Positions 1 through 4,972 of a DNA stretch of 7,659 bases are shown here, piece by piece (within the stretch, counting starts at the first letter, position 1; every line of letters starts with the position of its first letter). Origin of the DNA: Kiritimatiellia bacterium (GTDB lineage: Bacteria; Verrucomicrobiota; Kiritimatiellia; RFP12; UBA1067); the NCBI GenBank assembly GCA_017389885.1, contig JAFPDR010000036.1, positions 1-7,659 of the forward strand. The letters run 5' to 3'. The notes below the pieces were generated by a model. It had not been told where the DNA came from and ran no database searches. It saw nothing but the letters and a program-made list of their open reading frames with translations. The position numbers and the translations under genes are program-made.

Positions 1-47
1 CCAGCAGATTTACAGTCTGCCCTCGTTGACCGCTTGAGTATCCCACA
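1..47 (-). tRNA. tRNA-Tyr (anticodon GUA), 5' part only
   Basis: The minus strand shows the 5' part of a tRNA: acceptor strand TGTGGGA (47-41), T8-A9, a CTC/GAG D-stem, and a perfect 5-bp anticodon stem (GCAGA/TCTGC) closing the loop CTGTAAA. The anticodon GTA is at 13-11, which reads tyrosine codons UAU and UAC. The long variable arm, T arm and acceptor 3' strand lie beyond the left edge, so the gene is cut by the window rather than broken. It starts only 3 bases after the encoded CCA of the upstream tRNA-Leu, so the two are almost certainly co-transcribed and separated by processing. Confidence 0.93.
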
Positions 48-50
48 ATG

Positions 51-135
51 TGGTGCTCGGGGCGGGACTCGAACCCGCAAGGAGTTACCCACATGCACCT
101 CAAGCATGCGTGTCTGCCAATTTCACCACCCGAGC
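51..135 (-). tRNA. tRNA-Leu (anticodon GAG)
   Basis: This is a complete class II tRNA of 85 nt including an encoded CCA (53-51). The acceptor stem GCTCGGG/CCCGAGC pairs 135-129 with 61-55, with discriminator A at 54. The anticodon stem CATGC/GCATG closes the loop TTGAGGT, giving anticodon GAG (101-99), which reads leucine CUC and CUU. A long variable arm follows. The T arm is a perfect GCGGG/CCCGC stem around TTCGAGT. The long variable arm, the TTGAGGT loop and the identity of the flanking tRNA-Tyr all support leucine over serine. It is the first gene of a Leu-Tyr tRNA unit that lies downstream of, and co-oriented with, the polysaccharide genes. Confidence 0.96.
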
Positions 136-155
136 AGTAGTAGAAAACGAGAGAT

Positions 156-206
156 AGTATATCATTTCCGTCCGACGAATGCAATGGGGTATCTGAAAAA
201 ATTTTT
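156..206 (-). promoter_or_regulatory. Promoter with UP element for tRNA-Leu/tRNA-Tyr
   Basis: On the minus strand, -35 TTGCAT (184-179) and -10 TATACT (161-156) are separated by exactly 17 bases, and a TG one base upstream of the -10 makes it extended. Taking +1 near 149 gives a leader of about 14 nt before the tRNA. The run AAAAATTTTTT (206-196) falls at about -57 to -47 and matches the distal UP-element consensus AAAWWTWTTTT at every position. This suggests strong, RNA polymerase alpha-subunit-dependent transcription, as expected for stable RNA. The UP tract starts inside the TAA stop codon (207-205) of the upstream GH43 gene. No experimental start site is available. Confidence 0.75.
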
Positions 207-1212
207 AACGCGCCAGAAACGGGAGCGGAAGCGGCGCGACCTTCAGGCTGCGCAGCCAGGTGCGGCCGCCCGACGGCGCGCTGTCGTGGTGGAAGAGATA
301 CCAGCGCCCTTCTATTTCAGTCAGGCAGTGGTGCGTCGTCCAGCCGACCTGCGGACCGAGCAGTTCGCCGCGGTAGCGGTACGGACCTTCCACCGTCTCG
401 CTGACGGCCTCGCAGAGAAGATGCGTGTCGCCAGTCGAGTACGAGAATGAGTAGAGTCCGTCCTTGAAGCACAGCCAGCTCGCCTCGAAGAACCTGCGCG
501 CGTGGTCGCCCGCCCTGACGGGCTCACCGCCCTCGTCGAGGATCACGAGGTCGCGCGGCTCCTCCGCAAACGACTTCATGTCGTCCGAAAGCCGGACGAG
601 CTTCGCCGAGAGCGCAGGCTCCCCGTCCGCCGGCTCGAGCGCGCAGCGCACGCCGTCGGGAAGCGTGTCCTCCTCTGCGGAGTGCACCTGGCGGTTGCCG
701 CGGTAGCGCTGGAGCTGTCCGCCCCAGAGCCCGCCGAACGCGAGATAGCGCGCGCCGGTCTTCGGATCGGCGAAGCAGCACGGGTCTATCGAGTAGCTTC
801 CCCTGATCGGCTCAGGCTCGGCGACGAACGGACCCTCCGGACGCTCCGCCACGGCGACGCCGATGCGGAACGAACCAGCCCTGTCGCGCGCGGAGAAGTA
901 CATGTAGTAGCGTCCGTCCTTCTCCGCAACGTCGCTGTCCCACAGCTGGCGCGACGCCCACGGAACATCCTCGAGGCGAAGCACCACGCCGTGGTCCACT
1001 ACCTCGCCGGTCATCGGGTCGAGCTTCCCGTCCGCGCCCGGGAGTATCTCGTACGCATGGTAGTCCACCATGTCGAAGTGGTCTCCGTTGTCGCGCTCGG
1101 GGATGCCCGCGTCGCGGTCGTGGCTCGGATAGACGAAGAGCCTCCCGCCGAAGACGTGCGCGGCGGGGTCCGCGGAATAGTCGCCGGGAATGAGATAGCG
1201 GGGTTCTGTCAT
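205..1212 (-). CDS. Cytoplasmic GH43 glycosidase (beta-xylosidase/alpha-L-arabinofuranosidase type)
   Basis: This 335-residue single-domain protein is a five-bladed-propeller GH43 enzyme. All three expected catalytic acids are visible: general base Asp15 in YSADPAAH, pKa-modulating Asp143 in YSIDPCCF, and general acid Glu243 in FFEASW. A conserved His pair is at 294-295 (WTTHHC). The motif DNGDHFDMVDYH and the segment FGGLWGGQLQRYR resemble, from memory, the GH43 group with beta-xylosidase and arabinofuranosidase activity. There is no signal peptide, so it should act in the cytoplasm on imported oligosaccharides. The ATG at 1212 is chosen because a strong AGGAGG lies 8 bases upstream and the ATG overlaps the symporter stop as ATGA. 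A longer open frame continues upstream but would run through the symporter gene. The C-terminus (PLPLPFLAR) looks a little short for the group. Family assignment is firm; exact substrate is inferred. Confidence 0.93.
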   Translation of the reverse strand: MTEPRYLIPGDYSADPAAHVFGGRLFVYPSHDRDAGIPERDNGDHFDMVDYHAYEILPGADGKLDPMTGEVVDHGVVLRLEDVPWASRQLWDSDVAEKDGRYYMYFSARDRAGSFRIGVAVAERPEGPFVAEPEPIRGSYSIDPCCFADPKTGARYLAFGGLWGGQLQRYRGNRQVHSAEEDTLPDGVRCALEPADGEPALSAKLVRLSDDMKSFAEEPRDLVILDEGGEPVRAGDHARRFFEASWLCFKDGLYSFSYSTGDTHLLCEAVSETVEGPYRYRGELLGPQVGWTTHHCLTEIEGRWYLFHHDSAPSGGRTWLRSLKVAPLPLPFLAR

Positions 1213-2546
1213 TTTCTTCTCCTCCTGTTCAGTTCGGACTGCATCTGCACCTCGACGCGCTTTGATATCGGATAGAACGCGAGCGCGAAGACTCCCACCG
1301 CGAAGAGCGCGGCGGGGATGAGCGACACGCTGAGGAGTATCGCCTCCTGCGCGCCAGGGGTCTGCGACGCGGCGGACGGATCGAAGCCCGCGGCACCGAG
1401 AATCCATCCGCAGACAGCACCGCCGAGTCCGAGCCCGGCCTTGAGCGCGAAGACGATGCCCGCGAAGACAAAGCCCGTGGCGCGGCGTCCAGACTTCCAT
1501 TCGCTGTGGTCAGCGACATCTCCCATCATCGCCCAGAGAAGCGGAATCGTCGGCGCGTACGCGAGCGACTTGAGCGCGCAGAGAGCGAGAAGCCCCCACC
1601 TGCTCGTCGCAGGGACGAAGTAGAAGCCCGCGGTGAAGAGAGCGGTGAGCGCGAGGCAGACGAAATAGGTCTCCTTCTTTCCGAAGCGCGCGCTGAGCAC
1701 GCCCGGAAGCGTGACGACGGCCACGAACGTGATCCCCTGCCCTACGCCGTTGAAGAGCGAGAAGTCGAGCACATCCTCGGGAACGGCGTACTTGAAGTAG
1801 TAGGCGGACGCGCTGCCCCAGAGCGCAAGCGTCACGAAGAGGAAGAGCGTGAGCGTGAACATCGCACGCCACGGCACGTCGCCGAACACGCTCCTGAGGT
1901 CCTCCCTGATCGAGTTCTTCTGCGTAGCGGGCGGCGCGATGCGCTCCTTCGCCACGCATCCGCTGACGACGAGCATTACGGCCGCGAAGACGGCGTAGAT
2001 GCCTACCGTCACGGACCATCCCGTGCGCGGGTCCTCGAACATCTTAACCATCGGAAGCGTCGCCACCTGCACGACGATGGTCGCGACCGTGGCGGCGACG
2101 AAGCGGACCGTCGCAACGGAAGTGCGTTCGCGTCCGTCGTCCGTCATCACCCCGCCAAGCGAGGAATACGGCGTGTTGTTGAAGCTGTAGAGCGCCATCA
2201 AAAGCGCGTAGGTTCCCGCCGCCCACGCGGTCTTCGCGCGGACGCCCCAGTCTGGCGAGAGGTAGGAGAGCGCGAACACGAGCGCGAACGGAATCGCGGT
2301 CGACACTACCCACGGACGGTACTTGCCCCATTTCGTGGAGGTCCTGTCGCTGAGTATCCCGGCGAGGGGATCGACGAAGGCGTCGAACACGCGCGCGCCG
2401 AGCAGCACGAGCCCCGCAGCGCCCGCACCGATGCCCAGCACGTCCGTGTAGAACATGAGCTGGAACATCATCATCAGCTGGAAGACGAGGTTCGCCGCCC
2501 CGTCGCCAAGACTGTAGCCGACCTTCTCTAGAAATGGAACTTTCAT
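1209..2546 (-). CDS. GPH-family (glycoside-pentoside-hexuronide) cation symporter, MFS superfamily
   Basis: This is a 445-residue, strongly hydrophobic polytopic membrane protein of the usual GPH/MelB length, expected to have 12 transmembrane helices. Family signatures seen are the N-terminal VGYSLGDGAANLVFQ, then DAFVDPLAGILSDRT followed by KWGKYRPW (the conserved helix 2-3 loop), and NNTPYSSLGGVMTDDGRERT. The family moves sugars, glycosides or short oligosaccharides together with H+ or Na+. Its stop overlaps the ATG of a cytoplasmic GH43 (ATGA), so the likely cargo is a xylo-, arabino- or arabinoxylo-oligosaccharide (inference). The start is taken as the ATG at 2546. An in-frame ATG 12 codons upstream would place coding sequence across the TATAAT promoter. 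With the ATG 6 bases after the -10 and no Shine-Dalgarno sequence, the mRNA is predicted leaderless. Confidence 0.92.
   Translation of the reverse strand: MKVPFLEKVGYSLGDGAANLVFQLMMMFQLMFYTDVLGIGAGAAGLVLLGARVFDAFVDPLAGILSDRTSTKWGKYRPWVVSTAIPFALVFALSYLSPDWGVRAKTAWAAGTYALLMALYSFNNTPYSSLGGVMTDDGRERTSVATVRFVAATVATIVVQVATLPMVKMFEDPRTGWSVTVGIYAVFAAVMLVVSGCVAKERIAPPATQKNSIREDLRSVFGDVPWRAMFTLTLFLFVTLALWGSASAYYFKYAVPEDVLDFSLFNGVGQGITFVAVVTLPGVLSARFGKKETYFVCLALTALFTAGFYFVPATSRWGLLALCALKSLAYAPTIPLLWAMMGDVADHSEWKSGRRATGFVFAGIVFALKAGLGLGGAVCGWILGAAGFDPSAASQTPGAQEAILLSVSLIPAALFAVGVFALAFYPISKRVEVQMQSELNRRRRK
1218..1226 (-). promoter_or_regulatory. Shine-Dalgarno sequence of the cytoplasmic GH43 gene
   Basis: The minus strand reads AGGAGGAGA here, with AGGAGG ending 8 bases before the ATG at 1212. 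It lies inside the last codons of the symporter gene and fixes the GH43 start. It contrasts with the two promoter-proximal genes of the locus, which have no such sequence. Confidence 0.85.
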
Positions 2547-2552
2547 ACGCCA

Positions 2553-2567
2553 ATTATACCACAACGC
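2553..2567 (-). promoter_or_regulatory. Promoter core of the symporter-GH43 operon (extended -10, leaderless)
   Basis: The minus strand reads GCGTTGTGGTATAAT, containing a perfect -10 TATAAT (2558-2553) preceded by TGG, an extended -10. No convincing TTGACA-like -35 is seen at 16-18 bases. The same 15 bases occur before the GH43 gene at 3992-4006. Only 6 bases separate the -10 from the ATG at 2546, so transcription should begin at or within a base or two of the A of the start codon. Confidence 0.8.
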
Positions 2568-2582
2568 ACACCCTGCGCGCAT

Positions 2583-2596
2583 AACCCGTTCGGGCT
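2583..2596 (-). repeat. Short inverted repeat upstream of the symporter promoter (candidate operator)
   Basis: The minus strand reads AGCCCGAACGGGTT, an inverted repeat CCCG-AA-CGGG that extends outward by one more pair if G-T pairing is allowed. It begins 3 bases after the stop codon of the upstream GH43 gene and 38 bases before the -10. It is not followed by a T run, so it is not a typical intrinsic terminator. A near copy at the same distance precedes the other promoter of the locus. It may bind a regulator at about -50, but no regulator gene is visible here. Confidence 0.5.
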
Positions 2597-2598
2597 AT

Positions 2599-3984
2599 TC
2601 AGCGCGCGAACCTGTACTGGGCGAACTCGGTGCCCGCCGCGGATTTCACGAAGACGAAATAGAGGTCGCACGTCTCCGCGCCGATTCCGGAGACCGCGGC
2701 GGAGAAATCCCTGAACTCGCCATTCGTGTCGGAAAGCGCAATCGTCGCGGCGATCGGACCGTCCACCGAGCCCTTGCGGACCTCTATAACGGCGGAGCCC
2801 TTCGCGCGGCAGAGCGCGGAGACGGACTTGGGCGCGGCGCCGAACGCGAAGCCGGCGTACCTGACCCACGCGCCTTCGGCCGTCGCCTTCACGACGCTCG
2901 TGGACCTGCCCTTCACGTCCGCCATCACGACCTTGACCTTCTCGTCCTGGCAGATTGTCACGGAGCGGTTCTCGGCGAAGGGATCGAGCGGCTTCAGCTG
3001 CTTCGGCCCCTCGTGCGTCGGGACCACCTTCGCAATCGTCCCGTCGTCGTTGTACTTCAGCTCGTCGATGCACACCGAGCGCTCGAAAACGTTGTTGTGG
3101 CCCTGCCGGTTGGAAAGAATGCGCGAATGGTAGACGATGTACGTCTTTCCGCGGAAGTCGACGATCGAGTGGTGGTTGTTGTTCCACGAATTCTCCGCCC
3201 AGTTCGGGAGGATCGCGCCCTTCCAGACGAACGGACCGAGCGGCGAGTCGCCGATCGCGTAGTCGATGGAGGCGCCGCGGTCCGGGAAGTTCGCGGAATA
3301 CGAGAAGTAGTACTTCCCGTTGTGCTTGTGCATGTACGACGCCTCGAAGAAGTACGGCATCACCGTAGCCTCCTTGCCGTCCTTGGACGCCTTCATCACG
3401 ATTCCCGGGAACTGCGCGCTGACCATGTCGTCGTTGAGCCGCACGGCCCTGGCCATCGTGTCGCCGTTGCCGCCGAAATAGAGGTACGCCTTGCCGTCGT
3501 CGTCAACAAACGCGGCGGGGTCGAACACCCAGCACGAGTCGCAGCCGGGCATCTCGCGTCCGATGAGGTGCTTGCCGAGCGGGTCGGTGTACGGACCCTC
3601 CGGACGGTCCGCGACGGCTACTCCGATGGGTCCGCCGGAGTTGGGGTAGTAGAGGTACACCTTGTCGTCCTTCACCGCAGCGCCCGGCGCGTAGAGGTTC
3701 CAGCACCACTTGACGTCCTTCCCGCCCGTGAAGACATCGCCGTGGTCAGTCCAGTTGACGAGGTCGTCCGTGGACATCAGCACGTAGTCGTTCATCTCGA
3801 AGCCCTTCTGTCCGTCGAGGTCGTGGCTGCAGACTACATACAGCCTGTCCTTCCACACGAACGCGTTGGGGTCCGCGGAGTACTTGTGGGTGACGATTGG
3901 GTTGACGGCGAACGCCGTCCCCGCGAGCGCCGCCGCAGAAAGCGCCGCAGCGATTTTCCTGATGTTGGTATGTCTGATGTTCAT
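2599..3984 (-). CDS. Secreted GH43 glycosidase with C-terminal beta-sandwich-like domain
   Basis: A 461-residue protein. Residues 1-26 form a signal peptide: basic MNIRHTNIRK, an Ala-rich core, and probable cleavage after AFA. The GH43 module follows (about 30-330) with general base Asp38 (YSADPNAF), Asp154 (VFDPAAF) and general acid Glu213 (FFEASY), plus the conserved NNNHHS near 268-272. The likely role is to remove arabinose or xylose from arabinoxylan-type chains outside the cytoplasm. Residues about 335-461 are rich in beta strands and end in a segment (SVDGPIAATIALSD, DLYFVF) parallel to the CBM6 module of the large enzyme at 4972-7659, but lack its EAE start and terminal tryptophans. 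The ATG at 3984 is preferred over one 11 codons upstream because the latter lies before the TATAAT. The start is 7 bases from the -10, predicting a leaderless mRNA. Family is firm, substrate inferred. Confidence 0.93.
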   Translation of the reverse strand: MNIRHTNIRKIAAALSAAALAGTAFAVNPIVTHKYSADPNAFVWKDRLYVVCSHDLDGQKGFEMNDYVLMSTDDLVNWTDHGDVFTGGKDVKWCWNLYAPGAAVKDDKVYLYYPNSGGPIGVAVADRPEGPYTDPLGKHLIGREMPGCDSCWVFDPAAFVDDDGKAYLYFGGNGDTMARAVRLNDDMVSAQFPGIVMKASKDGKEATVMPYFFEASYMHKHNGKYYFSYSANFPDRGASIDYAIGDSPLGPFVWKGAILPNWAENSWNNNHHSIVDFRGKTYIVYHSRILSNRQGHNNVFERSVCIDELKYNDDGTIAKVVPTHEGPKQLKPLDPFAENRSVTICQDEKVKVVMADVKGRSTSVVKATAEGAWVRYAGFAFGAAPKSVSALCRAKGSAVIEVRKGSVDGPIAATIALSDTNGEFRDFSAAVSGIGAETCDLYFVFVKSAAGTEFAQYRFAR

Positions 3985-3991
3985 GGTGATG

Positions 3992-4006
3992 ATTATACCA
4001 CAACGC
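3992..4006 (-). promoter_or_regulatory. Promoter core of the secreted GH43 gene (extended -10, leaderless)
   Basis: The minus strand reads GCGTTGTGGTATAAT, identical over 15 bases to the symporter promoter. TATAAT is at 3997-3992 with the extended TGG. The ATG at 3984 follows after 7 bases (CATCACC), leaving no room for a Shine-Dalgarno sequence in the transcript. No consensus -35 is seen. Confidence 0.8.
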
Positions 4007-4021
4007 CTCCGCGGCACATAT

Positions 4022-4035
4022 CGCCCATTCGGGCT
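4022..4035 (-). repeat. Short inverted repeat upstream of the GH43 promoter (candidate operator)
   Basis: The minus strand reads AGCCCGAATGGGCG, with GCCC/GGGC arms around GAAT. It starts 38 bases before the -10, exactly as in the copy at 2583-2596, and 16 bases after the stop of the esterase gene. No T run follows, so a terminator is unlikely. The conserved spacing suggests a regulatory site. Confidence 0.5.
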
Positions 4036-4051
4036 ATATTCGCACGGCGCG

Positions 4052-4972
4052 TCACTCGACGCGGAGGGTGCGCTTCAGCCACACGGCGGCGAGCTCTGGC
4101 CACGCGTCGTTGTCGCGTCCCGTCCTGCGGCTGCCGTAGCCGTGTCCGCCCTTCGGACCAAGCAGCATCGCCGCCTCGACGCCGCACTTCCTGCAGGCGA
4201 GGTAATAGGCAAGCGAGTTCTCCACCTGGCAGAAGTCGTCCTCCGTCTGCGTGATGTACACCGGAGGCGTCTCCTTCGTCACGAACGTGTCTTCGCAGAG
4301 GGCGAGGTCTGGCGTGGGCTTCGCGCGGAATCCGCCCTTGAGGAGTCCGCCCGGATACACGAGAATCGTCGCGTCGGGACGGCAGGAGAAGGAGTCAACT
4401 TCGTCGATCGCCTCGTACTTGCGGCTCTTGAAGTTGTTGGCCGTGCGCGCCGTCAGGTTCGCGCCAGCGGAGAAGCCGATCTGCGCGATCTTCGCGGGGT
4501 CGACCTTGAGCTCCGCGGCGTGCGCGCGAATCCACGACACAGCGCGCTGCGCGTCCATGAGCGCAATCGACCCGTCGTTCGGAACGCGGTACTTCAGGAT
4601 GAACGCGTCGAATCCGTTTTTGTTCGCCCACTCCGCGATCTCCATCCCCTCGTGACGCCACGCGAGGAGGAAGTATCCGCCTCCCGGACACACCACCATC
4701 GCCGGATGCACCCCGTCGCCCGGCGCGCGGCGGATCGTGAGCGTCGGATGGCTCACCTGCTGGTAGTTGACGTCCCCGTACGGCTGGCCGGGGTCGAGTA
4801 TCTCCGCCTTGTCCGTGGCACCGCCAGGCATCTTTCCCTCCGGCCAGATGTCCACGATCCTCCCGAACGCGGCGACTTCCGCGGCGAACGGATTCTCCTT
4901 CTCCTCCGCGAACGCCCCGCCGAGCGCGACGGACGCGGCGCAGATTGCAGCTGCAACATTGATTTTCGTCAT
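4052..4972 (-). CDS. Secreted alpha/beta-hydrolase, probable carbohydrate (acetyl) esterase
   Basis: A 306-residue protein. Residues 1-22 are a signal peptide (basic MTK, Ala-rich core, likely cleavage after AFA). The mature part is an alpha/beta-hydrolase of the esterase/lipase group often found with xylanases. It shows an oxyanion-hole loop PGGGY (96-100), nucleophile Ser168 in GFSAG, a probable acid Asp245/246 in TEDDFCQVENS, and His277 in GGHGYG. Such enzymes usually release acetyl or other acyl groups from xylan side chains, and its place among GH43 genes favours that role (inference). It cannot be excluded that it cleaves other esters. The ATG at 4972 shares its A with the stop of the large enzyme (TGATG), and AAAGGA lies 8 bases upstream, so it is translationally coupled and should be made in step with that enzyme. 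Its stop is followed by the promoter region of the next GH43 gene. Confidence 0.9.
   Translation of the reverse strand: MTKINVAAAICAASVALGGAFAEEKENPFAAEVAAFGRIVDIWPEGKMPGGATDKAEILDPGQPYGDVNYQQVSHPTLTIRRAPGDGVHPAMVVCPGGGYFLLAWRHEGMEIAEWANKNGFDAFILKYRVPNDGSIALMDAQRAVSWIRAHAAELKVDPAKIAQIGFSAGANLTARTANNFKSRKYEAIDEVDSFSCRPDATILVYPGGLLKGGFRAKPTPDLALCEDTFVTKETPPVYITQTEDDFCQVENSLAYYLACRKCGVEAAMLLGPKGGHGYGSRRTGRDNDAWPELAAVWLKRTLRVE

Noticed and set aside
51..135. tRNA-Leu as an integration site for a mobile element.
   Set aside because: No integrase, direct repeat of the tRNA 3' end or other mobile-element sign is visible in the window.
195..207. A/T run after the cytoplasmic GH43 stop as an intrinsic terminator.
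   Set aside because: No GC-rich hairpin precedes the T run. The tract is better explained as the UP element of the tRNA promoter.
1213..1500. Upstream extension of the cytoplasmic GH43 frame by 96 codons.
   Set aside because: The extension overlaps the symporter in another frame and is Arg-rich and low in complexity. The ATG at 1212 has a strong Shine-Dalgarno sequence and begins right at the conserved N-terminus of the family.
2547..2582. Earlier in-frame ATG for the symporter at 2582.
   Set aside because: The added 12 residues would be encoded across the TATAAT promoter and the conserved regulatory block. The shorter start begins directly at the GPH N-terminus.
3985..4017. Earlier in-frame ATG for the secreted GH43 at 4017.
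   Set aside because: It lies upstream of the -10 element. The shorter start gives a standard signal peptide beginning MNIRHTNIRK.
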